This document shows positions 35,077 through 44,024 of a DNA stretch of 64,000 nucleotides, in pieces. Source of the DNA: JBJMQS01 sp045802605 (GTDB taxonomy: Bacteria; Planctomycetota; Planctomycetia; Gemmatales; Gemmataceae); NCBI GenBank assembly GCA_045802605.1, contig JBJMQS010000050.1, positions 1-64,000 on the forward strand, in the 5' to 3' direction. The notes beneath the pieces were generated by a model. The model did not search any database and had not been told where the DNA came from. It saw nothing but the letters and a program-made list of their open reading frames with translations. Both the position numbers and the translations under genes were made by a program. Numbering within the stretch: position 1 is the first letter of the stretch; each line of letters opens with the position of its first letter.

Positions 35077-35405
35077 GACGAAGGCGCTCCTAAGAGGGGG
35101 TACGAGGCCGTACCAACAAGTTGTTGAATCGGTCGGAGATGCAGCAGTTGTATGCAGTTATCGCGAATTCGGCATGCATTTCTTTCGCAAACGACCCATC
35201 TTATTGGTGCAAACGGGCCAATTGGACCTGGTTTTGCCGTTAGATGTGGTTTAACCGCACCAGACCGGTGCTTGTTCAGTACTCTCTCGGGTTCCGTAAA
35301 TGACCCGGCCTTAGCTGTCGGTATTTGAAGGCTCTAATAAAGTTAGAACGGAAATGAAAATGACCCCGCCGAAGTTCGGCGGGGCCTTTTTTCTAGTGCT
35401 CAATG
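35077..35405. other. Intergenic region upstream of the giant surface protein gene
   Basis: About 330 bases. The part nearest 35364-35392 holds the terminator of the PRC-barrel gene. The rest must contain the promoter of the minus-strand surface protein gene, but I find no convincing boxes. No gene is supported here. Confidence 0.5.
35364..35392 (-). terminator. Intrinsic terminator of the PRC-barrel gene
   Basis: CCCCGCCG (35364-35371) and CGGCGGGG (35377-35384) form an 8-bp stem, extendable through AAGTT. The plus strand ends in TTTTTT and the minus strand continues TCATTTTCATTT, so it can work in both directions. It lies 14 bases after the stop of the minus-strand gene at 35406. Confidence 0.75.
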
Positions 35406-36050
35406 TTATCGGCGACGATCATCGCGGCGATCTTGGCGCTGGTCTTGCCGTACGTCATGGCGCGTTGGCACCTGAACGCCATAGTACCCATAGATCTTCT
35501 GCTGGAAGGCCGGCTCATACACGTTTACTGTCGCATAGTTTTGCGCCGTGTATGTCGGCACTTCGCGCCATTTTTCCTGCGTGATGTTTACAGTCGCGGC
35601 ACGTTGATCGAAGTTGAACTGGGCGGCCGTCCAAGGCATGAAAACGTAGCGGCCCTGATCCATGACCACCACGTAGTCAATGCAGCCGTTGTCGTTGAAG
35701 ACGATGTCATCGACCACGCCGACGGACGTGCCACCCTGAATGCTCACGCGTCCACCGATGACTTGTTTCATGCGGCGGGCGACCATGCCTGAGCTCGTTT
35801 GGGTGTTAACTTGCCCTTGGACGTTCGGCTGCTGATGGGCTGGGTTTTGCGTGGGAGCTTGGGCAGGCGGATTGTTCGGATAAGGATTTTGTGGCTGTTG
35901 CGCCGGCGGGTACTGCGGCTGTTGGCCAACTGGGTTCTGCTGGGCTGGTTGTTGTGGCGGCGGGTTTTGATTTTGGTTTTGGGCACTTACATAAGCGACC
36001 GTCAATGTAACGACGGTCAGGGCGACCAATCCGCGAATGTGCGTCTTCAT
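35406..36050 (-). CDS. Secreted PRC-barrel domain protein with Gln/Pro-rich linker
   Basis: A 214-residue protein with a signal peptide (MKTHIRGLVALTVVTLTVAYVSA). Residues about 25-80 are low complexity, rich in Gln, Asn and Pro (NQNQNPPPQQPAQQ), likely a flexible linker. Residues about 92-165 form a PRC-barrel: RRMKQVIGGRVSIQ, GTSVGVVDDIVFN, CIDYVVVMD and GRYVFMPW. The C-terminus is basic and repetitive (DQRQDRRDDRRR). PRC-barrels bind proteins or RNA; here an envelope role is likely. GGAG lies 8 bases before the start. It is preceded by an inverted repeat at 36198-36236. Confidence 0.8.
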   Translation of the reverse strand: MKTHIRGLVALTVVTLTVAYVSAQNQNQNPPPQQPAQQNPVGQQPQYPPAQQPQNPYPNNPPAQAPTQNPAHQQPNVQGQVNTQTSSGMVARRMKQVIGGRVSIQGGTSVGVVDDIVFNDNGCIDYVVVMDQGRYVFMPWTAAQFNFDQRAATVNITQEKWREVPTYTAQNYATVNVYEPAFQQKIYGYYGVQVPTRHDVRQDQRQDRRDDRRR

Positions 36051-36373
36051 CGAAGTGTCTCCGCTAAGAACTAGATGGGTTTCTCGAACGCTTTTGCAAA
36101 GGCGTGCAGTTAAAAGGCAACTCGTATGCCATTAGCAACGAAAATGCAGTTTGGAAGATGCCGTGACAGAAGGTTACAAGCATTACAACAGGAACTTAAC
36201 TCGCTAACCTTAGAGAGTGAGCGAACGTAGCGAGTTCTTTCAGAAGAACGCGTCACAGATGGTCGGAGTATTTGCGCTGGCGCCAGAGTTGGATTGGACT
36301 TCAATCATTGTTCGGTGAATTATTAAGTGAGCACAGATTTGTGGTAAATAATTCGGCTTAGGCGGCCTGTGAT
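36051..36373. other. Divergent intergenic region with two inverted repeats
   Basis: AACTCGCTA (36198-36206) and TAGCGAGTT (36228-36236) are perfect 9-bp inverted arms with 21 bases between them. GTTCTT (36234-36239) and AAGAAC (36244-36249) form a second, overlapping palindrome. They could be an operator or an RNA structure for either divergent gene. I find no open gene here. Confidence 0.4.
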
Positions 36374-37063
36374 ATGATGCGACACATCCGTTTGGCTGCC
36401 GCCATCGTCGCTCTGGTCATGACCGCCCAGTCGAGCAAAGCTGATACGTGTTATGTCGTCGTGTTCGGTGCGGTGTCGAAACCTCAACGCGCGAGATATT
36501 CCCATTCCTGGGCCACATTCGTCCGCGTTCCCGGTTGCCCCGCCGGCGCGAGGCCCGGCAATGGCGCACCGATGGAGACATTCACCATCAGTTGGTACGC
36601 GCAGTCCGAGGAGCTTCGCCCATTGCGGCTCTTTGCGGAGTGCGGCCGCAACCTCGACTTGCCAGAGACGTTTCGCATTGTCCTATCTCACTGCGAACTA
36701 GTCTCCGCCTGGGGGCCATTTGAAATCGACCCAGAGTTGTATCAGATGGCGAGGTGCCACAAGAATCGCCTCGAGAGCGGGGAGATCCGTTACAAGACGA
36801 TAGACTGGGTTCGCAATCCAAACCGCACCAGCAACTGCATTCACGCGCTCACGGCGTTCAACACCGCCGAGCGACGAGTCTACGTAGGCCGAACCAATTT
36901 CGGCCAAGTCGCCAGCTACGACGTTGTCAAGAATTACGACTACTGGATGATCAATCCATGCCAGACGCATCCGTGGATCGCCGACCTGCTCTGTCTGAAT
37001 CAGTGGCCAGTACGTTGGCGTACATTAGATGAAGGCCGCCCACGTCCAAGAATGGAACCGTGA
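36374..37063 (+). CDS. Secreted hypothetical protein with a possible permuted NlpC/P60 (LRAT-like) pattern
   Basis: A 229-residue protein with a signal peptide (MMRHIRLAAAIVALVMTAQSSKA). The mature part has RARYSHSWATFVRVPG near the front, where a His sits beside an aromatic strand, and RTSNCIHALTAFNT later, in which the Cys is followed two residues on by His. That order, His first and then NCxH, is the arrangement of circularly permuted papain-like enzymes such as LRAT and YiiX-type proteins. This is my reading and unproven; the protein may be inactive or of another fold. Other cysteines suggest disulfides. The neighbours are surface protein genes. Confidence 0.55.
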   Translation: MMRHIRLAAAIVALVMTAQSSKADTCYVVVFGAVSKPQRARYSHSWATFVRVPGCPAGARPGNGAPMETFTISWYAQSEELRPLRLFAECGRNLDLPETFRIVLSHCELVSAWGPFEIDPELYQMARCHKNRLESGEIRYKTIDWVRNPNRTSNCIHALTAFNTAERRVYVGRTNFGQVASYDVVKNYDYWMINPCQTHPWIADLLCLNQWPVRWRTLDEGRPRPRMEP

Positions 37064-37373
37064 TGCCCGGTTTCCATTGCAATCAATTTCAAGTACGCAA
37101 GCGAACATTTCTATTCGCCTGAACGCGTTCAGCAATTCAGCACTCAATTTGAATCGATTAAGAGATATCGACAAGCTGGGAAGCTTATCCAACCTTTGCG
37201 GCACTTTTTTTGCTGCTCGCAACCCTACCTAATCCGGTCCTCATGATCGGAACATGGCAGGACGCAGCCTGTACGCGCACGCCCACCGACTGTTGCTAAC
37301 CAGCGTTGACGTAAAGACGCGCGAGCGGCGCGCGTCTCGTACCATTTCTCCCTCTCATTCGAGGATTGCACTG
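37064..37373. other. Leader region of the second giant surface protein gene, with a GC-rich hairpin
   Basis: AGACGCGCG (37315-37323) pairs perfectly with CGCGCGTCT (37329-37337) around AGCGG. It lies about 40 bases upstream of the chosen start at 37374. It may be a terminator for the preceding gene or a structured 5' leader. The in-frame extension up to 37254 looks non-coding. Confidence 0.5.
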
Positions 37374-40300
37374 ATGCTCAACTTCTTGTCCCGCGGCCGC
37401 CTTTCAAAGTCGGCCCGGTTGCCGCTACGTGTCAGCCGGCGCCGATTTCAAAATGTCCACCTTCGCTGTCAAAACCTTGAGAGCCGGGTTACTCCTGCGG
37501 CCCTGTTCGGATTCTCGGGCAATAATCTGCTCACTTTCGATAGCGCTTCACCCACATCCACAAGTTCGATTGCCGTGATCGGCTTGGCCTCAGGCGAAAC
37601 AATTCTCGACGCCGACGTCAATCCGGGCACTGGGCAACTTGTAGCGCTGGGCAGCAGCAACCGGCTCTATGTCATCAATCCCACCACTGGCGTCGCGACA
37701 GCGATTGGCGCCCCGGGCCAATTCAGCTTGACTGGCAGCAAATTCGGTATCGACTTCGATCCTGTCAACGATTCGCTCACGGTCGTGAGCGATGCCGACA
37801 TGAACATTTCCCTCAACGCATCCAATGGCACCGTGATCGCGACTCACCCGAACCTTGCCTTCGCCAACGGTGACGCGAATTTCGGCACCAACCCCAACGT
37901 AACTGCGATCGCGTATTCGAACAGCTTGAACGGCGGAACGTCGGCCAAGCTGTATGGCATCGACACTAATCTCGACGCACTCGTGATTGAAGATCCCAAT
38001 ACGGGTAAGTTGACGACAGTCGGCGGCCTGGGAGTCAACGCCACGAGCCTCGCCTCATTCGATGTCTTGGCCGGCAATTCCACCGGCCTGGCTGTGCTAT
38101 CGGTGAACGGAACGAGTTCGGCGCTCTATTCGATTGACCTGGCAACTGGCCATGCCACATTGGTCGGCAACGTGTCCGGCAGCTCGACATTGGTCGGCGG
38201 CGTTTCCTTCCGGCATCCCTCAGTCCGATCATCTATCAACGGCAACACAATAACGATCAACGGCAGCGCCGATAACGACACGATCACCCTCGACGTAAAT
38301 GCCAGCGGACAACTCCGCAACAACTTCCTCACGCAAGGAATCGCAGGATTCAACAGCAATCTTGACTTCGATTCAACCCTGCCTGGCGATCAGACTGTCT
38401 CCGCGACCTCGGCCGTATCGGTGACGATCAACGGCTTTGAGGGCAACGATAGCGTCACGTTAGGCTCTGCATCACGAGCCGGAACCAACCTGGGCGTTAA
38501 TGTGACCGTGGATGGAGGCACAGACAGTGACAGCGTAGCGATTCAAGCGTCCGGCGACACAACTGGCCGAGCCGTAAACGTGACCTCCACTCAAGTCACG
38601 ATCCCCGCAACTAACACGACGGTCAATTACGTAAGCGTCCAATCCGTTCAAGTAAACTTGGGAAGTGGCGCTGACACTATTAACGTGGCTAGCGTGGCGC
38701 CGGGCGTCAACACGATCATCAATGCTGAAGCTGGAACTGACAGCTTTAACATCGGTAGCGCGGGCATTTCCGCCGGCAAATTAGACGGCACAATTACGCT
38801 CAACGGCGGCAACGACGCTGACTCGCTCACATTCAATGCGACTGCGGACACGACTGGCCGAACAGTCAACATCACCAATTCGCAAATCTCAATTCCCGCG
38901 ACCAACACGACCGTCAACTTCTCCGATGTCGGTACGATTCGGGTCCAGCTTGGATCGGGTTCCGACAGCGTGACAGTCGGGTCAGCCACTACAGCCGCCA
39001 CCACGCTGGCGTATGACCTGTTCCTTGACACCGACGGGGGCACGGACTCAGTCACAATCAACGCTTCGGGGGATACCACGGGCCGGCTCGTCAATGTCAC
39101 GTCAACGAAAGTCACCGTGCCCGCGACTGGAACATCGATTAACTACGCAAACGCGGAAAACCTCCGAGTTGTTCTCGGCTCCGGCGCGGACAGCATCACC
39201 ATTGCCAGCACCGGAGCCAACGTGAACACTGTCATCGACGACTCGGCCGGTGGCGCGAGCACCATCCGTGTGGGAACGTCAGTCACCGGCGGCACCAATT
39301 CGCTCGCGAACATTCAGGGCAAGCTCACCTTGATTGGCAATGGGAGCAAGAACACCTTGTTCGTTGACAATAGCGATGCGCCGAACACATCGGGCACGAC
39401 CGTCTTTCATATCAGTGGCAACGAAGTGCGCGTCTCCCGCGGCGCAGATATTTCCTTCTCGAAGTTCGATTCAGTAGACGTAACCGGCGGCGCGGAGCGC
39501 GACCAATTCATTGTCACTCCAGATGCCAATGTGGCGATCTCGATTCATGGCGGCAATCCAGTCGGTGGCGCGTCTGGCGATTCGTTAATCGTCAATCGCA
39601 GCGGCACGGTCGGCGCGAAGTTGACCTCCACGCCGTCGAGCGCAGGCTTCTCCGGCACTTGGACGTTCAATGGATTGCAGACGGTGACATTTGAGGGAAT
39701 TGAGAGCTTACATCCCAAGGCCCGTATTATTGTCGGCGCCGGACAGGGCGGTGGCCCGCGCGTTAGGGTGTTTGATCCGGAAACACTCGAAGAGCTCTTC
39801 GACTTCTTCGCATTCAGTCCCTCGTTCCACGGCGGCGTAAACGTGGCCGTAGGCGATGTCAATGGTGATGGCACAGCCGACTTGGTCGTGGCGGCAGCGT
39901 CCAGCGGCGGGCCCCATGTCAAAGTCTTCGACGGCGAAACCGGTGCGCTCATCCGCGAGTTCTTCGCGTATGACGCCAGCTTCACCGGCGGCGTGAACAT
40001 CGCGGTCGGCGACGTCAACGGCGACGGCTTCGCCGATATCGTCACCGCGCCCGCCTCCAACGGCGGTCCACACATCAAAGTCTTCAGCGGAGCAGATGGG
40101 AGCTTATTGCGACAATTCTTCGCGTACTCTCCGACATTTTCGGGTGGCGTCAGCGTGGCCGTGGGGGATGTGAATAACGATGGCTTCGCCGACATCATTA
40201 CAGCGGCCGGGGCGGGCGGAGGCCCGCACGTCAAGGTCTTCAGCGGGTTGGATAACTCTCTCCTCACCGAGTTCTTCGCCTTCGATGCCAACTTCACCGG

Positions 40301-40640
40301 CGGTCTCACCGTTGCAGCGGGCGACTTCGATCACGATGGTGATGTTGACATCATCGTAGGCCAATTGCGCGGCGGGTCCCGAATCAGAATCTTCAGCGGC
40401 TCCACGCGGGCACTGTTGCGAGACTTCTTCGCCTTTAGCTCCGGCGCCTCCGCTGGCGTCCGCATCGGAGTAACCGACGGCAACGGCGATGGGATCCCAG
40501 ACCTAATCGTGGGCCAGGGCAACTTCAACCAGTCCAGTCGTTTCCGGTTCTTCCGCGGCGACGACTTCGAGCAGGAAGGCGAGGATGAATTCCCGTTCGA
40601 TGATTTCCAGGGAGGCGTCTTCGTCGGCGGCCATGACTAA
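37374..40640 (+). CDS. Giant surface protein: DUF4394, beta-repeat and FG-GAP domains
   Basis: About 1088 residues. I chose the ATG at 37374 (GAGG about 9 bases upstream); an open extension to 37254 lacks support. The basic N-terminus (SARLPLRVSRRRF) is followed by CQNLESRVTP, matching the LESR motif of the 29353 gene. Residues about 43-260 fit DUF4394 (ALFGFSGNNLLTFD, GETILDADVNPGTGQLVALG). Residues about 265-770 carry three beta-rich units with (S/A)(G/A)DTTGR, and the last 300 residues are five FG-GAP repeats (GDVNGDGTAD, GDVNGDGFAD, GDVNNDGFAD). Surface-exposed, calcium-binding. Ends FQGGVFVGGHD. Confidence 0.85.
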   Translation: MLNFLSRGRLSKSARLPLRVSRRRFQNVHLRCQNLESRVTPAALFGFSGNNLLTFDSASPTSTSSIAVIGLASGETILDADVNPGTGQLVALGSSNRLYVINPTTGVATAIGAPGQFSLTGSKFGIDFDPVNDSLTVVSDADMNISLNASNGTVIATHPNLAFANGDANFGTNPNVTAIAYSNSLNGGTSAKLYGIDTNLDALVIEDPNTGKLTTVGGLGVNATSLASFDVLAGNSTGLAVLSVNGTSSALYSIDLATGHATLVGNVSGSSTLVGGVSFRHPSVRSSINGNTITINGSADNDTITLDVNASGQLRNNFLTQGIAGFNSNLDFDSTLPGDQTVSATSAVSVTINGFEGNDSVTLGSASRAGTNLGVNVTVDGGTDSDSVAIQASGDTTGRAVNVTSTQVTIPATNTTVNYVSVQSVQVNLGSGADTINVASVAPGVNTIINAEAGTDSFNIGSAGISAGKLDGTITLNGGNDADSLTFNATADTTGRTVNITNSQISIPATNTTVNFSDVGTIRVQLGSGSDSVTVGSATTAATTLAYDLFLDTDGGTDSVTINASGDTTGRLVNVTSTKVTVPATGTSINYANAENLRVVLGSGADSITIASTGANVNTVIDDSAGGASTIRVGTSVTGGTNSLANIQGKLTLIGNGSKNTLFVDNSDAPNTSGTTVFHISGNEVRVSRGADISFSKFDSVDVTGGAERDQFIVTPDANVAISIHGGNPVGGASGDSLIVNRSGTVGAKLTSTPSSAGFSGTWTFNGLQTVTFEGIESLHPKARIIVGAGQGGGPRVRVFDPETLEELFDFFAFSPSFHGGVNVAVGDVNGDGTADLVVAAASSGGPHVKVFDGETGALIREFFAYDASFTGGVNIAVGDVNGDGFADIVTAPASNGGPHIKVFSGADGSLLRQFFAYSPTFSGGVSVAVGDVNNDGFADIITAAGAGGGPHVKVFSGLDNSLLTEFFAFDANFTGGLTVAAGDFDHDGDVDIIVGQLRGGSRIRIFSGSTRALLRDFFAFSSGASAGVRIGVTDGNGDGIPDLIVGQGNFNQSSRFRFFRGDDFEQEGEDEFPFDDFQGGVFVGGHD

Positions 40641-40749
40641 GTGTGTCGATCAGGCCGACTGCCTCAAATTCCGGAACATCATGTGATTGTGTGCTGGTGA
40701 TCCGAGGGCGTCGCGCACGCTCTCGGCTCGCCACGCGTACAACATCCCC

Positions 40750-41259
40750 ATGCGTAACCGCAATTGGATCTGGTTCTTCGTCGTCCTCATCCTCCTTGGG
40801 TCGGCGGCGATTGGCATCAATTACTGGTACAGTTTGCAATTGCAACTGAAGCCCGAGGATTTGAAAGCGGCCGAGGCCAAGTGGAAGAGCCAGGGGCCCG
40901 TAGATTACGACTTGAAGATTGCGAAAGAGATTAGCTCGGCTTCGGGCGGCGATCCGATGCGCGAGGAGATCAATGTCAACGTACGGGCAGGGCAGGTGAT
41001 CAAGGTCACGCTGAATGGGCGTGAACTCGCACACCGCCTGCTCGCGAAGTACGACGTATCGGCGTGGTTCGATTATCTCGATGAATTCATGGAGATCGAT
41101 ACCAAGCCGAATGCGGCTCGCGTATTTTGCGAAGGGCAATTCGATCGCACGGACGGGCACCCGACGTATTATCGACGCCGAGTGGCCCGCACGAGGGAAC
41201 GGCAGGAGTTGAGCTTTGACTTACGCCGCGTCAACGAGGGGCGGACCAAAGGCCAGTAG
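40750..41259 (+). CDS. Membrane-anchored protein, DUF6174-like
   Basis: A 169-residue protein. I chose the ATG at 40750 since the helix WIWFFVVLILLGSAAIGINYWYS follows at once. After the anchor comes a soluble domain: EDLKAAEAKWKSQGPVDYDLKIAKEI, EINVNVRAGQVIKVTLNG, and ending FCEGQFDRTDGHPTYYRRRVARTRERQELSFDLRRV. W...G...Y.L and a beta pattern like this occurs in DUF6174-type proteins, though my match is tentative. Its last 39 bases overlap the minus-strand SWIM gene. Function unknown. Confidence 0.65.
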   Translation: MRNRNWIWFFVVLILLGSAAIGINYWYSLQLQLKPEDLKAAEAKWKSQGPVDYDLKIAKEISSASGGDPMREEINVNVRAGQVIKVTLNGRELAHRLLAKYDVSAWFDYLDEFMEIDTKPNAARVFCEGQFDRTDGHPTYYRRRVARTRERQELSFDLRRVNEGRTKGQ

Positions 41260-41559
41260 GCCCAGGACGTGCTTGCACACGCGGCCCTGCGGCTCAGCGC
41301 GGTAAACCGCGTCAGCGCAGGTGCAGTGCCAGACGCGCCAGCCCCCGGGCTGTTGCTCCAATGCAACCTGATACTGATCACGCCCGCCATCGACTTCCCA
41401 AGCGGCCAGGCAGCCGACTACATGGGAATCGTTGCAGCGATAAATCAAGCGATAGGCGTATTCACCCGGTTGCCGTTTGCGGTCCGGCCCCGGCAAAACG
41501 ACGCTGTAGCGCGGTCGCTCCGGCGTCGTCGGTGCGATTCTTTTCAGTTCTTGTACCAT
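41221..41559 (-). CDS. SWIM-type zinc finger protein
   Basis: A 112-residue protein. WHCTCADAVYR followed by RVCKHVLGLLAF gives the CxC...CxH pattern of SWIM zinc fingers, which bind DNA or proteins and are known from transposases, SWI2/SNF2 helicases and small bacterial proteins. The front (RPRYSVVLPGPDRKRQPGEYAYRLIYRCND) is a short beta domain. No helicase partner is adjacent. It overlaps the convergent membrane-protein gene by 39 bases at the stop end. Confidence 0.75.
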   Translation of the reverse strand: MVQELKRIAPTTPERPRYSVVLPGPDRKRQPGEYAYRLIYRCNDSHVVGCLAAWEVDGGRDQYQVALEQQPGGWRVWHCTCADAVYRAEPQGRVCKHVLGLLAFGPPLVDAA

Positions 41560-41734
41560 CGTCCTAACCTCATGTCGCCGTTACTGTTCGGCGACATCTC
41601 CTATTGTACTTTCGGCTATCTTCGGGTAGCCATGTCAGTTGAGGAATTCGGCGTCCTCGCCGGGCCGATGACTGCACGTAAGTTAAGTGTTCGGCGGGCG
41701 AAAAGACGTGGAATTCCCACACAAGGATATACCG

Positions 41735-43096
41735 ATGAAACGGCTGTTTCTTTCAGTTTTGGCCGTGAATTTAGCGGTTGGAACCGCCCCCCGCGTCGAG
41801 GCCCAAACCGCTGCTCCGGCACAGCCAAATGCCAATCAGGCTGACGACCAGGACTTGAATGCCGCCGCGGCACTTCTGCGGGAAGGCCGGACCGATGAAG
41901 CGTTCAGAAAAGTCCAGGAAGTGGTGAAGCGGAACCCCAATCTCAAACCGCCGCGCCTCATTCTGGCCCACTTGGCCATGCGGGTGATCCCGCAGCAAGC
42001 GCGCGGTTTCTTGGAGCAAGCTGCCGCGGAGACGCCGGACCATCCAGACATTTATCTCACCAATGCTGAACTCTCATTCAATGAAAGCCGACTCAGCGAC
42101 GCCATTTTGAATTCGATGAAAGCGCTCGAACTGGCTAACGCGCCGAAATGGAATGCCGAGCAACGCACGGTGTTTCAGAAGTCCGCCCACTCGATTTTGG
42201 CGGGCCTGTATGAACGCCGGAAGGATTGGAACAATGCTCGAGCCCACCTGGCGGCATGGCTCGCTCTGGATCCGAAAAACGGCTCGGCCCGCGAGCGGTA
42301 CGGGGCAGTCCTGTTTCGCCTCGGGCAAGTTGACGAGGCGCAAAAGGAATTTCAGCTCGCAGCCAAGGATGATTCCACCGTCATGCCGGCCACAGTGCTA
42401 ATGGCGCGGCAATACATGAATCGCAACGACGCGAAAAGCGATGACATGAAGCGGGCCGGTCAGTTTTTCGAAAGCGCTGTCAACGCGGAACCGAATAGCG
42501 CCCGCGTTCATATCGCTTACGCCGACTACCTGCTTCAGCTTGGCAATGCCGAGGCCGCTCGAGTGCATGCCGATATGGCGGTGAAACTCGATCCAAAGAA
42601 TCAGGAAGCACGTTATTTCCAGGGTGTGGTCGCGCGTATGTCTAAGGATTTCGCGACTGCCGAGAAGATTTTCCAGGAGCTATACACCGCATCGCCAAAC
42701 AACATTAACGCGGCGAACCAACTGGCACTCGTCCTGGTCGAGTCGCAAGATCCTGCCAATAGGCGGCGAGGTTTGGAGATCGCCCAAGCCAATGGTCGGC
42801 AGTATCCGCAGAACCCCAATATTCTCTCGACCCTGGCCTACTGCTTCTATCGCAATGGCAACGCCTCGGAAGCGCGGAAGATTCTCGATGCGATCCTCAA
42901 CGGTGTGCCCGTGCCGCCGCCGGATACCGCGTACTACATCGCTTTGATCCTGGCCGAAGACAAGCAGGCACTCGATGAGACCAAGAACGTGCTGAAAGCC
43001 GCTTTGGAAACGCCGGGTGCGTTTTTCTACCGCAAGGAAGCGCAGGCGATGTACGATCGGCTCAATGCGAGCAAGCCGATGGAGAAGGGCAAGTAG
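41735..43096 (+). CDS. Secreted or periplasmic TPR protein
   Basis: About 453 residues with a signal peptide (MKRLFLSVLAVNLAVGTAPRVEAQ). The rest is tetratricopeptide repeats: for example LYERRKDWNNARAHLAAWLALDP, GQVDEAQKEFQLAAKDD and YADYLLQLGNAEAARVHADMAVKLDP; about ten repeats fit 430 residues. AAGGA precedes the ATG at 41735, which begins the signal peptide. It lies 139 bases before the WXG100-like cassette and could be a partner, but the gap leaves that open. Role: protein-protein scaffold. Confidence 0.82.
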   Translation: MKRLFLSVLAVNLAVGTAPRVEAQTAAPAQPNANQADDQDLNAAAALLREGRTDEAFRKVQEVVKRNPNLKPPRLILAHLAMRVIPQQARGFLEQAAAETPDHPDIYLTNAELSFNESRLSDAILNSMKALELANAPKWNAEQRTVFQKSAHSILAGLYERRKDWNNARAHLAAWLALDPKNGSARERYGAVLFRLGQVDEAQKEFQLAAKDDSTVMPATVLMARQYMNRNDAKSDDMKRAGQFFESAVNAEPNSARVHIAYADYLLQLGNAEAARVHADMAVKLDPKNQEARYFQGVVARMSKDFATAEKIFQELYTASPNNINAANQLALVLVESQDPANRRRGLEIAQANGRQYPQNPNILSTLAYCFYRNGNASEARKILDAILNGVPVPPPDTAYYIALILAEDKQALDETKNVLKAALETPGAFFYRKEAQAMYDRLNASKPMEKGK

Positions 43097-43235
43097 CTCT
43101 GCCCGGAAAAAGACGGCGGCGATAAACACCTCCGCTCCTTTCAAATCGGTGGTTGGCGCAAAGTCTCATTGTCCGCCATCTTGTTTTGCCTTGGTCCGTC
43201 GGCGACAATGGACGCGGACGCCCGGAGGCCAATCC

Positions 43236-43508
43236 ATGCCGCAGGCCATCGTCGATCCGGCCGAACTTCGCCGCTTCGCCTATCAGCTCAAACAGTTCAA
43301 CGCCGATCTGCAGACCAATCTAGGCGCCCTGCACGGCCGACTGCTCGGCCTGGGTGACACCTGGCGCGACCAGGAACATCAGAAGTTCCTCGCCGAGTTC
43401 GAGGACACTATCCGAGCGGTTTCCAAGTTTCACGCGGCCTGCGAGCTACACATTCCGTTTTTGCTCCGCAAAGCGGAACGGGCCGAAGAGTACCTGGCGC
43501 AACGCTAA
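43236..43508 (+). CDS. WXG100-like small helical protein (ESX-type)
   Basis: A 90-residue, mostly helical protein. Two predicted helices flank the turn LGDTWRDQEHQKF: Trp43, Asp45 and Phe51 give W-x-D-x5-F, the same spacing as W43-x-G45-x5-Y51 in ESAT-6-type WXG100 proteins. Gly replaced by Asp is also known in the wider superfamily. GGAGG lies 7 bases before the ATG. It is the first of four coupled genes (43236-48189) ending in an EccC-like ATPase, which is the context expected of a type VII substrate or chaperone. Confidence 0.78.
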   Translation: MPQAIVDPAELRRFAYQLKQFNADLQTNLGALHGRLLGLGDTWRDQEHQKFLAEFEDTIRAVSKFHAACELHIPFLLRKAERAEEYLAQR

Positions 43509-43523
43509 CCGGAAAGAGTCCGT

Positions 43524-44024
43524 ATGTCTTCGCCGGCCCATGTGCAATCGCTGGCGGCCCTCGGCGAATTTCGCGCGGCCCTACTGACGTTCCGCACCGA
43601 AGCACAGGATGCGCTGGCGTCCTTGAGCATGGATGTTCGCCGGGCCGACGAATGGTTGACCGAGCAACGAAAATTCTGGGAGCGCATGGTTCGCGAGTGT
43701 TACGACGAAGTAGTGCACGCAAAGGCTGAGCTTGTGCGGCGGCAAATGGTGCCGCCGGGTGACCGTGTGCCGGATACGTCGCAACAGGAAGAGGATCTTC
43801 GCCGCGCGCAGAACCGGCACCATCATGCGGAAGAGAAGGTGGCCGCTTGCCGCAAGTGGGCGGGGCAGTTGCAGCGAGCGGTCGAGGAATTCGATGGGCC
43901 GGTTCGCCGATTGGGCGGGCGGGTGGAAATCGAGTTGCTCAAAGCGGCGTCGATGATGGAACGGCTGATCGCTCAACTGGATGCCTATTTGAATTTCGCC
44001 CCGCCGCCGACGAGGACGCCATGA
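43524..44024 (+). CDS. Coiled-coil helical protein of the ESX-like cassette
   Basis: A 166-residue, almost entirely helical protein: AALGEFRAALLTFRTEAQDALASLSMDVRRADEWLTEQRKFW, then a charged coiled coil with QQEEDLRRAQNRHHHAEEKVAACRKWAGQLQRAVEEF. Trp and acidic pairs recall long-chain WXG-like or LXG-type helical hairpins, but the W-x-G turn is not obvious. It begins 15 bases after the first cassette gene and its stop overlaps the next start (ATGA). Likely a binding partner or chaperone of the two WXG100-like proteins. Confidence 0.7.
   Translation: MSSPAHVQSLAALGEFRAALLTFRTEAQDALASLSMDVRRADEWLTEQRKFWERMVRECYDEVVHAKAELVRRQMVPPGDRVPDTSQQEEDLRRAQNRHHHAEEKVAACRKWAGQLQRAVEEFDGPVRRLGGRVEIELLKAASMMERLIAQLDAYLNFAPPPTRTP

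Noticed and set aside
37254..37373. N-terminal extension of the second giant surface protein
   Set aside because: It contains the GC-rich hairpin and no ribosome site; the ATG at 37374 has GAGG upstream.
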